Below are positions 22,601 through 33,500 of a stretch of 64,000 nucleotides of DNA, one piece after another. How positions within the stretch are numbered: the stretch's first letter is position 1; each line of letters opens with the position of its first letter. Origin of the DNA: Primula veris (taxonomy: Eukaryota; Streptophyta; Magnoliopsida; Ericales; Primulaceae); contig OY821740.1 in assembly GCA_963682055.1 (NCBI GenBank), positions 39,080,795-39,144,794 of the forward strand. The letters run 5' to 3'. The position numbers and the translations under genes are program-made. The notes under the pieces are model-generated. The model had not been told where the DNA came from. It worked only from the letters and a program-made list of their open reading frames with translations, and made no database searches.

Positions 22601-25600
22601 AATGCAAAACAATAACAATACTACCTCCCTTCTCATTTAGTTGTCCTCTACGAATCAATCTGTGGTTTTGAGTAGCCAAAAACTTATATCTAGATGGCCG
22701 AAATGAAATTGTGAAAACTTGATCATATAGTTGAACATTTGAACTATATGATCAACTTCTGACAATTTTCTTCTCCGCAATTTAGTCAAGAGTGTTTTAT
22801 TGGTTAAAAAATGCACGTACTTTTGTAGAGGGCAACAAAAGGGAACAGAGGGGGTAATAGCAAGAGGAAAAGAAAATTAAAGTGGGGGAAGAGGTCAGAT
22901 TCACAAAACCAAACGCATTCACATGCATCATGCATGAAGAGAAAGAAAGTAAAATAATAACTAGAATAAGATTAAAAAAATAAAGTACAAAAATAACACC
23001 TATAATAAGAAATTAAAAAAAAACGAGAAAGACTTTGAAGTCAAAACCCAAATGCTTATGCGCACTACTTTCATGTACAATTTCTAAAGGAAATTGGACC
23101 ATCACTGCGACGGAGGGAGTAATAATTAAATACTTCATTTCTTCTAATCTAACCTCCACAGGATAAGTGAATTAAACAAGACAAGATATGTTTTAAAATT
23201 AGCTAAATATGTTTCGGCTCCAGTTCAAAGTTAGGAATGAGGAAAATATTTTGTAAACCTAACAACACTTAGCCGAGATAATGTAGGCAACAGGGAAAAA
23301 GAGGGAATCAATGATAAGTTAATCACCTCGGCAAAGTTGCCTAGTCATGTAACCACACGACACAAATTTGAGTTCTAAATATAGCTCCAAAGATACTGAA
23401 GATCTATAAACTAAAAAAAAGTACTGATAGCATTACAAATTCGGTTAAGAACTGTGGAAACTGTACTATCAAAGATTCATATTGTAATAGCAGCATCTAG
23501 AACGTCTCTATACTTGTATGCAATAAGTGGGTATGTACAAGTTATAAGTTATATCAAACCATATCTTATAACAGAAATATATGCTCACAGAGTTATATCA
23601 AGTAGCATGCAAGCACATAGTGCAGTAAATTTTACACAGAAAATAAATAAACACAAGTAAAGAAACTGTAGCTTGCAAGTACTTGTGACTCAAGTAAAGA
23701 AAATAAATACACAAAAAAAAAACTTTACTGCACTATGTAATATGAACAAAGAAAACAGGGCATTCCTATTTCAAATTTAAACACCCCAAGTCCCAGACCT
23801 TCCACCAGAAGTGAAAAATACCTTCTAACAAACAAACATTAAGAAAATTAAAAGAGCTATCCAGCGACAAGTGGGATGGTAAACCCGAGTATGTCATTGT
23901 TAAAAGTAGTTAAAAAAGGACTCAATTTTCCCTGCCCCATGTAGCACCTACTTTTCCTATTAAAATGAAAAGAGAGACAGAGTACAACGTAACTCTCAGC
24001 AATTATTTATCACATCTGCACATACTAACATCAATGACCACCGGACAACCCAAAAGTCAAATATATATGAGAAATAGAGAAAGGTAAAAGGGCTACCTTT
24101 TTGCCGGGCCTAACAAGTCTCAAAGCAACCTCAGCAGCAGTATTAGCTGCAGCAACAACATCAGCTTTCCTACCAGTGACCGGTCCATCTTGTAGGATAT
24201 GAGTGTGTGCAACTACGGCTATAAACCCATCTATGTGACAACCCATGTCTCTGTATCCATACAAAAATTCAAATCATTATTTCATAAATAAAAGCACAGA
24301 CAGCAAATAAAATCTATTGAACACTAGATAACAGCACTATCCTTTGAAAATGAAATTCAGGAAGCTTACATTTTTATTATGTCACCTTCTTCCAACACTG
24401 TCTCATCACTCGCAAGTGGTGAAAAATGACAGATGATATTGTTAACAGATACACATGTTGGAAACGCAATACCCTTTTCTATCTTCTTCTTCGTATTCTT
24501 GTACATGTTACCAGTTTGCCTATAGAACACCAAACACATCTTCAATTAAAATTTAATGATTAAAAAAAACATTGATATAAGTCAAAATAGTTGGAAAAGG
24601 AACCTACTCTGTGATAAAAGCATCGCCTTTCTCGCAAAGGGTAACAATCTTAGTCTTCGGCTTGCATTCAGACAGTACTAAATTAAGCGCCTCTGCATAT
24701 TTAAAACCAACATATAGATTAAAACATAAGCTCAAATAGATTAATACTATATTGACACATTTGTGAGAAAAGTCGACCAACGAATGAACAACTACGAAGA
24801 TGACAATATAAGTATTGGTTTTGGAATATAAGTGGGTATAAAACAAAAACTGTTCCAAATAACAATGTTTCATTTTATAAAATTAACACCTGAGGCGAAG
24901 TAAAATAAAGATAACACTAGAATCACATTTTCCATATGAATTGCGTACAACAGACAGATAAAAGTAAACAAAAACCTTCACCAAGGTTAAACAAACTCCG
25001 AACAAGAACTTGCATCAAAATCGATAAAAATGATTTTTTTATTATATAGTTTAACACTTCAACAGCTACTCAAATAATTATTTCGGAAATTTAGCCAATA
25101 GACTATTTTTTGGTCAAGATTACAAGTATTTTCGAATAGATGGGACAAAATTGCCAGAAGTAAAGCTACACACACAGGCATTCATAGACACAAACACAAA
25201 GATACACGTATACAAACAAATATAATTTAACATATCAACAAGTTCTAAACAAATTCAGTAATTTATCCAAGAGTTACGTCCAGTCAAAATTGAACAGAAA
25301 TGTATGAAGTAAAACTACACACAGATGTTTGCAGACACAAACACATAGATATACATATACATATACAAATATATATAATTTAACATGAACAATACTAAAT
25401 AAAATTATTTCGGTGATTTAGCCAAGAATTTATGTCCAGTCAAAATAGAGCTGAAAAGTAAGAAGTAAAGCTGTACATACGAATATGCAGACACAAACAC
25501 ATAGATACACATATACAAACAAATATAATTTAACATTTGAACAAGTTCTTAAAAAATCAGTAATTTAGCCAAAAGTTTATTTCCAGTCGAAATAGAGCAG

Positions 25601-27813
25601 AAATGTAAGAAGTAAAGCTACACACATAGGCATTTACAAACACAAACACATAGATATACGTATACAAATACATATAATCTAAACATTTGAACAAGTTCTA
25701 AAAAAAACTTATTTCGGTTCTAAAAAAAACTTATTTCGGTAATTTATCCAAGACTTTATCTCCAGTCAAAATAGAGCAGCAGAGCTGTAAGAAGTAAAGC
25801 TATACACATAGGCATTTGCAGACACAAACATATAGATATACGTATACAAATACATATAATCTAAACATTTGAACAAGTTCTAAAAAAACTTATCTCGGTA
25901 ATTTATTCAAGACTTTATTTCCAATCAAAATAGAGCAGCAGAAATGTAAGAAGTTAAGCTGCAGACACAGGCATTTGCAGACACAAACATAAAGATATAC
26001 GCAAACAAATATATATAATTTAACATTTGAACAAGTTCTAAATAAATTTATTTCGGTAATTTAGCAAGTAGTTTATTTCCAGTCACAATAGAACATAAAT
26101 GTAAGAAGTAAAGCTACACACACATAAAGATACGTATACAAATATATATAATTTAACATTTGAACAAGTTCTAAAAAAAATTATTTCAGTAATTTAGCAA
26201 GTAGTTTATTTCAAGTCAAAATCAAAAGCAGAAATGTAAGAAGTATAGCTACAACACAAATAGGCATTTGCAGACACAAACATAAATATATACCATATAC
26301 AGATACATAATTGAGAATTTGAACAAGTTCTAAATGAATTTTAATTTCCAGTCAAACTAGAGCAGAAAGGTAAGAATTAAAGCTACACACATAGGCATTT
26401 GCAGACACAAACACGGAGGTATACATGTTCAAATACATATAATTTAGCATATCAACAAGTTGTAAACAAATTCATTTATGTAATTTAGCCAAGAATTTAC
26501 ATCCACTTAAAATACAGCAAAAATGTAAGAAGTAATGCTACATACATAAAGACATACGTATACAAATATATACTCCCTCCGTCCCTAATTAAGTGTCCAC
26601 TATTCCATATTGGGTTGTCCCAAATAAGTGTCCACGTCTTCAATATGGTAATTCTAATGCAACAAATTTACTCTTACCCTTTATATACTTGCCATTTATA
26701 ACTACAACAATAATTTTTAGGAAAAAAGTTACCCGCATTAACTTTAATTATGATATTTACAATGGCAATATTGGTAATTTATGTATCAAAATTTAATATC
26801 CTTAAAAAGTAGCAATTTATAAGGGGGACACTTAAAAAGGGGCGAAGGGAGTATAATTTAGCATATCAACAAGATGTAAACAAATTTATTTGGGTAATTT
26901 AGACAATAGTTTATTTCCAGTCAAAATAAATCAGAAATGTAAGATGTTGAGATACACACAGGCATTTGCAGACACAAACACAAACATATACATATACAAA
27001 TATATATCATTTAACATTTGAAAAAGTTCTAAACAAATATATTTAGTTAATTTAACCAAGATTTAATGTCCAGTCAAAATAGAGCAGAAATGTAAGAAGC
27101 TAATCCACACATAGGCATTTATAGACACAAATATATGTAAATATATATATACATTCCTATATATCATTCACCATTTTAATAAGTTCTAAACAAATATATT
27201 TCAGTAATTTAGCCAATAGTTTATTATTCCCAGTCAAAAAATAGCAGAGTGTAAGAAGTAGAGCTACACACAGGCATTTTCAAACGTGACATAACTATAT
27301 AAATATACAAATAAATACTCCTAATTTAACATTTGAACAGGTTCTATAAAACATTATTTCAGGTAATTTTAGCCAGGATTTAATTTCCAGTCAAACTAGA
27401 GCAGAAATGTAAGACCTAAAGCTACACACATAGGCATTTGCATACACAAACATAAATGTAAACGTATACATATATATATATATATAATTGAGAAAATGAA
27501 CAAGTTGAATTTTTATTTCCAGTCAAAATAGATCAGAAATGTAAGAAATAAAGGTACACAAATAGGCATTAGCAAATCAACAAGTTGTAAACTAATGTAT
27601 CTAAATAATTAAGCCGGTAATTTTATTTCCAGTAAAAATAGAGCTGAAATGTAACAAGTAATGCATACACATATAGATATAGATATAGATATAGAGAGAG
27701 AGGGAGAAAGGATAATAACTGTTGACGATTTCAGAGGCGGATTTGTATTTAGTGACGACTTCAGGTGAAGAAAGATCCAAATCCTTCTCTTCTCCTCTCT
27801 CATCATCTGACAT
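19628..27813 (-). CDS. EBP1: EBP1 / PA2G4-like proliferation-associated protein
   Basis: Methionine-aminopeptidase-fold protein without expected peptidase activity. Plant EBP1 acts in ribosome biogenesis and as a dose-dependent regulator of organ growth. Exons from the start: 27720-27813, 24608-24692, 24370-24519, 24097-24250, 20848-21063, 20627-20763, 20257-20348, 19978-20157, 19628-19698. Sum 1,179 nt, 392 aa, the same length as the Arabidopsis protein as I recall it. It starts [20 protein letters not shown]. The pita-bread domain shows [29 protein letters not shown], the [16 protein letters not shown] block and [12 protein letters not shown] lysine-rich tail ([12 protein letters not shown], then GDK) is typical of the RNA-binding/nucleolar C-terminus. 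Intron 1 (24693-27719) and intron 4 (21064-24096) are about 3 kb each and filled with repeats. Two telo-boxes lie upstream. The frame is intact. Confidence 0.95.
22621..22854. mobile_element. Stowaway-like MITE in EBP1 intron 4
   Basis: Terminal inverted repeats begin CTACCTCCCTTCTCATT and, from the other end, CCCCTCTGTTCCCTTTT. Both continue into a GTTG(T/C)CCTCTAC block. The element is flanked by TA on both sides, the Tc1/mariner-type target duplication. Length 234 bp. Not autonomous. Confidence 0.8.
23015..23121. mobile_element. Truncated Stowaway-like MITE end
   Basis: A terminus reading (on the minus strand) CTCCCTCCGTCGCAGTGATG, then GGTCCAATTTCC, ends at about 23121 and is followed by TA. 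A matching left end is not obvious, so the element looks decayed or truncated. Confidence 0.55.
25140..27680. repeat. Minisatellite of about 16 units filling EBP1 intron 1
   Basis: A 110-180 bp unit (mostly 130-160) repeats head to tail. Each unit carries CCAGTCAAAATAGAGCAG, AATGTAAGAAGTAAAGCTAC, AGGCATTTGCAGACACAAAC, an ATATACGTATACAAATATAT block and AACATTTGAACAAGTTCTAA. The CAGTCAAAA anchor occurs near 25280, 25437, 25584, 25762, 25921, 26080, 26212, 26348, 26502, 26920, 27070, 27230, 27388, 27520 and 27630, with a partial unit before the first. A 279-bp Stowaway interrupts it at 26573-26851. The array stops about 40 bp inside the intron from the exon-1 splice donor. Confidence 0.9.
26573..26851. 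mobile_element. Stowaway MITE nested in the EBP1 intron minisatellite
   Basis: Ends are CTCCCTCCGTCCCTAATTAA and, inverted, CTCCCTTCGCCCCTTTTTAA. Both continue with GTGTCC. TA flanks both sides. The 279-bp length and the CTCCCTCCGT terminus are typical of Stowaway. It interrupts a repeat unit, so it inserted after the array formed. Confidence 0.9.
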
Positions 27814-28003
27814 CTTTAACCTTCCTTCTTCCTAATTTAACCAATTCATATTTAATCAAACACACAATTATTATAAGACTACTTAAAACACTAATATAAA
27901 TAGTAACGCTTATTAATCCAAATCGAATATATATATATATATATATTTATATAAATCACTTACAAATAGTTGTATAGAGAGAGAGATAAGAGTGTTGAAG
28001 ATA

Positions 28004-28132
28004 TTAGGGTTTCAGGAGAAGAGAGAGAATGTAGGCGGCTGTGTATGTATGTGACTGTGTGTGTGTGTATATATAGATTTTATTTATCGGCGTTACCTCT
28101 TTTTAACCTTATCTTATCAAATTAGGGTTTTG
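28004..28132 (-). promoter_or_regulatory. Two telo-box motifs upstream of EBP1
   Basis: AAACCCTAA occurs on the minus strand at 28004-28012 and 28124-28132, about 190 and 310 bp upstream of the EBP1 ATG. Telo-boxes are established elements in plant promoters of ribosomal-protein and translation genes, which fits EBP1. CT-rich and TA-rich stretches between them and the ATG are probably 5' UTR and core promoter. The role here is inferred. Confidence 0.6.
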
Positions 28133-28318
28133 CTTTTGCCTTGCCTGTGTGTCCCGTTTTTTCTTTCCTTTTTTTTTTTATTTATTTATTTTAATTTCAT
28201 CCTAATTTTAGATTTTCTTCTTATTTGTTTGTCACTCTTTTGGTAAATGAAAATTTCGGAAATGGAGTTGTTTAGCGACCAAAGTTGTATTGTTGTACAT
28301 TTCGCCGTTTTAGACCGC

Positions 28319-29181
28319 AATGTAACTTTACCCGCTAAAATTCGTTTTTTGAAAAATTCTTTCGCGCTAAATTTAATTTAGACAATCTTTTTGTGCGTGC
28401 ACATGATTAATTGTCGTTGTTCTTTACTTTTTTCTTAATGTAACTTTACCCGCTAAAATTCATTTAGCAATTCGTTTTTTGAAAAATTCTTTCGCGCTAA
28501 ATTTAATTTAGACAATTTTTTTATGCGTACACATGATTAATTGTCGTTGTTCTTTACTTTTTTCTTTCTTAAATTACGTGTGAAACTTTTAACGTAGGTG
28601 TCATAATCAATGATCGCATGCACCAAAATAAAAGAACACGAGACTTTGTTGATAATGTCCTTACACAACTGTTAATGAGTTCGTTTTAATTTTGTCTTAA
28701 CCGTATGAAGGTCAAGTTGGAGTGTTTCGGTTATGAAATGTCAAATTGAAGGTCATTCTAATTTTCAAAATAGAGTAATTTAGCGGGTAAAGTTATATTG
28801 CGGTACGTTTAGCAATTTTAGCTCATAATGCAACTTTAGGCGCTAAAGTTCGTTTAACAGTTTGTTTTTCGAAAAATTCTTCCTGTTTACTGGTATTTGA
28901 ATATATAAAAGGAATATTGAACTTTTGAAACGCTAATTTAATTTAGACAATCTTTTTGTGCGTGCACATGATTAACCGTTACTATTATTTACTTTTTTTC
29001 TTTCTTAAATTACATGTGAAACTTTTAATGTAGATGTCATGATCGATGATCGCATGCACCAAAATAAAAGAACACCCAACTTTTTTTATAATGATTCTTA
29101 ACACGAGTTTTAATGAGTTCGTTTCGATTATGTTTTTACTATATGACCGACAATTGGAGTGTTCCACTAATGAAATTAGGT
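28319..29181. repeat. Tandem repeat (2 full plus 1 partial unit) with internal inverted repeat
   Basis: Copies start at 28319 (about 118 bp, partial), 28437 (about 310 bp) and 28827 (about 355 bp). Shared blocks include AATGTAACTTTACCCGCTAA, TTAATTTAGACAAT, TGTGCGTGCACATGATTAA and GATCGCATGCACCAAAATAA. A 23-bp sequence at 28315-28337 recurs inverted at 28781-28803 with one mismatch, which suggests a transposon-derived structure. Non-coding. Confidence 0.75.
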
Positions 29182-29275
29182 GGCTATTCATTCATCTAGT
29201 AACACTACTTGTGTTACTACTAATCGATGAGCCAAATTGTAAACAAACTCTCCCTCAATACCATTTTTTGCAATT

Positions 29276-29517
29276 TAAGGTGTGTTTGGTATTAAATTTT
29301 TTGGGATGATTTTTGGATTTTTTAATTTTAAAAATCCAGATTTTTTAATAGGTGTTTGGTAACTAACATTTGTTTGATTTTTAAAATCCAGATTTTTAGT
29401 CAAAATAATTCAAAAAATCCAAAAATCTAGAATCCATCTTTTTACTGGTTTTTTTTGATTTTTTGATTTTAAAAATCAGAATTTTTGTCAAAAAATATGA
29501 TATCAAACAGACACTTA
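29276..29517. mobile_element. Tourist-like MITE
   Basis: Ends read TTAAGGTGTGTTTGGTAT and, inverted, TTAAGTGTCTGTTTGATAT, consistent with a TTA/TAA target duplication and PIF/Harbinger-type termini. The interior carries repeated AAAAATC(C)AGATTTTT motifs. About 240 bp. Ends are diverged, so it is an old copy. Confidence 0.55.
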
Positions 29518-29827
29518 ATTACATTAGGTTCCGTTCGACATCATTTTGTTTGCTATAAGGTTTTTCTTTGCTTTTTGTGTGTAAAAGATCAAGAGGTACT
29601 TCTTAACTTAAAAGTTAAAACACTTTATTCAAAGAAGAACTAAGAAATAAGAATCACGGCTCATGAGCAAGAAACAAGGCCACTTTTTGGCCCATTACGT
29701 CTATAAGGTGTTTTTTCATTAGAATTTCATCCCAAAGTGGGCTGCCTTCAAGATCATATTGATTTTCATGTAAGGCCAAGTGTTATTCAAACATTCAGAG
29801 GCCAATTAAAGAGTAATACTATGTTAG

Positions 29828-30398
29828 TTGGCTAGACGTAAAACAAAAGGTTTAATTTGCCGCGGGTACACATCTCTGAAGACAATTTTGTTGGGAAGTC
29901 ACCATATTTACACACAACCGAGGATGAAAACGCCGACTAAAGACAGTAGGCAAATGCTTAACACATTGCTACGCTTGGACAATAGCTTCTTTCGCATTTA
30001 TATTCTCCGACCTCCATATCGGCTTCTATTACCTATAAATACAGTAAGTTTTTTATTTCTATTTTCCAGTATATTAGCGAATCAGTTCCCCAGCAGTCAA
30101 TAAGTGAAATTCCAAAAATGGGTATGCAGTCACTTAAATGTATTCCAGTAACTCATATGTGAACACGTTATACGAAGATGTTTCGTGTATAACACATCAA
30201 AAGGGAGATTACCTGGGATATAAAGAGCAACAACATGACTCGAGCAAATCTTCCTCTCAGGATAAGCAAAATTCTTTGCACATGAATGTTTACTCGAAAA
30301 AATACTCATTCTATGATTTCTATCATTTAACTCAATATTACGGTAATAATTCTACAACAGATTGTCTTCCAGCAACCCATGACACAAATGAACAATAA
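29828..30398 (+). other. Unassigned open-frame segment
   Basis: Two neighbouring plus-strand frames (29828-30103, 91 aa; 30138-30398, 86 aa, rich in S, Q, N and Y) sit beyond the CHLG 3' end. I recognise no family and cannot connect them by a convincing intron. It could be a decayed gene, a non-coding transcript or chance. Confidence 0.2.
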
Positions 30399-30550
30399 AA
30401 CCAAAGTAAAAGATGTGGTGGGCTGCAAAATACATTCAAAATGTGACTAGTTACCACACAAGGAACACGAAAAGCACGTCATCTGCCAGCTGGACAGTGT
30501 TCGTTCTTCTGCGGCGTAAGGTTTGGTTTGTTTAAGAGCATGTCTGAATT

Positions 30551-33500
30551 TTAGTGATTAGTGGCTAGAGCAGTCACCAAGAGGCCAAGTATAAGAAATG
30601 GCTGGGCGCTAGCCTGAAAATAACAAAAGTCCTTAAAAATACGGATGGAATTACCGATAATTGAATTATACGGAGGTAATTATATTGTAATATGTTATAT
30701 AGTGTTGTAGGATAATTAAAATGATATAGATAAGTGTTTAAAGATAAAACAAAACAATTAGACGATGGGGAAACGTATTGTCTACCTAATGAAAGACTTG
30801 GGTTCAAGTAAATGCATATGTATCATTCTATATGTATGAGAGGGAAATGACAGCTTTTTAGTAATTTCGATCGGCATTTCTGCAAATTGTGAGACTATTG
30901 GTATGTAATATGATGATTATTTTTCAAAGAGTGGATAAGAAGATACCGACAAAATTATATGCATACATAATTATATTTGTCTTTCAAATCGCATACATAT
31001 ACATTACTTGTGAGAAAGAAAACTTATTAAATAGTCTCAAACACAGACAATGTGTAATAGCAGGAGTAGAGAAGCAGACCTGATATTTTACATCATACTT
31101 GACTGGGTCTTTGAGGAAGTATTTGAACTGCAAAAGCCACATGAAATTGGGATGTATGAAGAGGTTGGAAGATAGCATTAAATTTCACTTTGAGGACCAA
31201 TATAGCAACAACACTGAATTCCTACGTTACTTGGATGCCCTTCCCTCAGTTTATTCTCTATCTAATCCATTGTTTCTTTGATATATAAATATAATAAACA
31301 TTTTCTCATGGAACAGTCTTAGGGGTTTCCTTTCTTTCAAAAGCAACAGAATTACAGAAGCTCTTCCACAGATGGCTATTCGTAATCATTGCTACCCCCT
31401 TGCAGCAGGGTTCAGAATAGCCCCTACTCATATCCAACAAAGGCTAAAATTTTATGTTTGTCTTTCGTTTTTTTAAGCTAAAATATACTAAAGAATAATC
31501 AGCAAGAATTTTATGGAGTTATTGAAGTAATAATTGCACTTTTCTCTCTTTTGACAAGGTAATGGAACACTTACACTAGTTATATGGTTAAGTACTTCAG
31601 CAGCCCTCTTAAACTTAAAAAACACAGAGATATTAATGTACCTGAAAAAAGACTTGTGGAAATATCAAACCCAGAAGAGCTAGAGCATAATACGGCTTTC
31701 CAGCCCCTAGAAGGTAGCCTGCAACCAAATTTGAAACAAGTATGAACAAATACACCACTAAAAGTAGAGAAATAGATAGATATTTAAAGAACAGCATAAA
31801 ATAAGCATGTAGCTTCAATATAGAATGCATAAGCATCGAATAAAAGCCACACCCGTATCTTAAAAGGCCAAGAAGAGCCTTAATGCAGCAAAACAGATGT
31901 TGCAAACCATGAAGACAAATGACATAGATCGTATAACTTGCAAGCTTTTAATCATGTCATAGATATAATTTGGTCAATCCCGTAACTCACAACGACACTT
32001 TTTTTCTCCAATAGACAGGGTTCAGTAAATTTAGCAAACAGATAAAACAGAAACATTCAATATCTGGACCAGGATGTTAACCGGTAACGTGATTCTCATA
32101 GATGGTTCCAAACCAGAATTAGTACATCTTTCTGGTGATAAAATAGACACAGCGTGAAGAAAAATCGGTGTACATGGATGTCTGTTGATGTCATCACTTT
32201 CATGTGTCAAATCGTAAAGCTTGCAAACTTTTATTCGAAAGATAATATAGGTCATAATTAAGTCATGTCCGTGACTTATAATGTCGTTGGATTCAGTGAC
32301 AGGATACATTTAGCAACAAGATGGAATAATGCATAAACTGGACCAGGAACTTCTTCTCATTTCAAACAGCTACACTAAGTGGACCTTTATTTCCAAACAA
32401 AACTATTCAGAAATTGATTTTTGCATATGCTGAGCCTTCACGCTATTTTTCTTCCCTTTCTACCCGAAGTTTTCATATTTTTGCTTTCAAAAAAACCCGA
32501 CTTCTCTCTCGCAATGAGTATGTAGCGCAAAACTGCTTTCACATTGTTTTATGACATCATAATCATGAGTTAGTTACTCGCCATCATGACACTGTGTTTA
32601 CTTTGTCAGCACAAAGCATAAACAACATTATAAGAATACCACTCCATTATACATGAGAGTAAACATACCAGCTACAGATAACTGAGTAATGTCGATGGCG
32701 CCAACACAGATCCATTTAGCAGCTTCAGGACCAAAAGCTACGGGAAGTGACTGGTAAAATATATCCTCATAAAAATCAACAAAAAATCAAGGATGTGTGC
32801 TGGACAAGGGTGAGTTAGAGAAAACGAATACAAATTATAGCTGGAAAGAACCTGAAGTCCTAGTGCTCTATCTCCTTCAACACTTTTGAAGTCATTCACA
32901 ATAGCTATACCCAACTATATCGATAGACGCAAAGCTGTTTTAGTATAAAATGATTCATTTCATGTTAAACTGCAACAAAACAACTCCAAAAGATACATAC
33001 CCCAGCTATACTGTATAGAAGTGTGAGGACAATTATATCAGGAGTGAGAGTTCCAAACAAAGCTTGACCAGCCCACCTAGAAACCAATCATGACCAATTC
33101 ATTTAGCATAAAGAGTAGATATTCATTATAATTCGACAACCTAATCCAAATTTTGACTGGGCCCACCTAAGATTTTGTATGTTCTTGAGTGGTTTTGATA
33201 ACACGTCCTTAGGACTACAGAACCATAAAATTACGTGTTTACGATGATTCAATGAAAAAGTGTGACATAAAAATGGCTTCAAAGTGGGTATCGTTGAATG
33301 CTTTTGGGAATCATGGCATATATATTGGCTTATATTTTATACAAGTTTAGGGTAGATGAAAGGCGTGTCATTGGGTACAAAACGTTTATTAGAAGGGAAT
33401 ACTGTAAATGTGACAGCTGGGAATATTTACGTTCCTAGAATTTGATAAAACAAATTCCACCAAGCACATAATAATTAAGTTCGCATACCATGGCAAGCCA

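Larger units (their letters stand above)
21161..23349. repeat. About 0.5-kb repeat, three diverged copies, in EBP1 intron 4
   Basis: A head segment with TCTATCAGTGTAACTATGAC and CATCATGTAGAG occurs at about 21165-21270, 21675-21765 and 22448-22550. A tail segment with GGCAACAGGGAAAAAGAGG and ACCTCGGCAAAG occurs at about 21455-21600, 21970-22110 and 23262-23349. Copies 1 and 2 are adjacent, period about 510 bp. In copy 3 head and tail are pushed apart by about 0.7 kb that includes a Stowaway element and a Stowaway remnant. No coding content. Confidence 0.75.
27814..30550. other. Intergenic region between EBP1 5' end and CHLG 3' end
   Basis: It contains the EBP1 promoter with telo-boxes, a roughly 350-bp repeat in two full and one partial copy (28319-29181), a Tourist-like element (about 29276-29517), and a segment with two unassigned plus-strand frames (29828-30103 and 30138-30398). 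No conserved gene was recognised. Confidence 0.6.

Noticed and set aside
25140..27680. CRISPR-like array
   Set aside because: The repeats are long, diverged, directly adjacent and without unique spacers. The location in a plant intron makes this a minisatellite.
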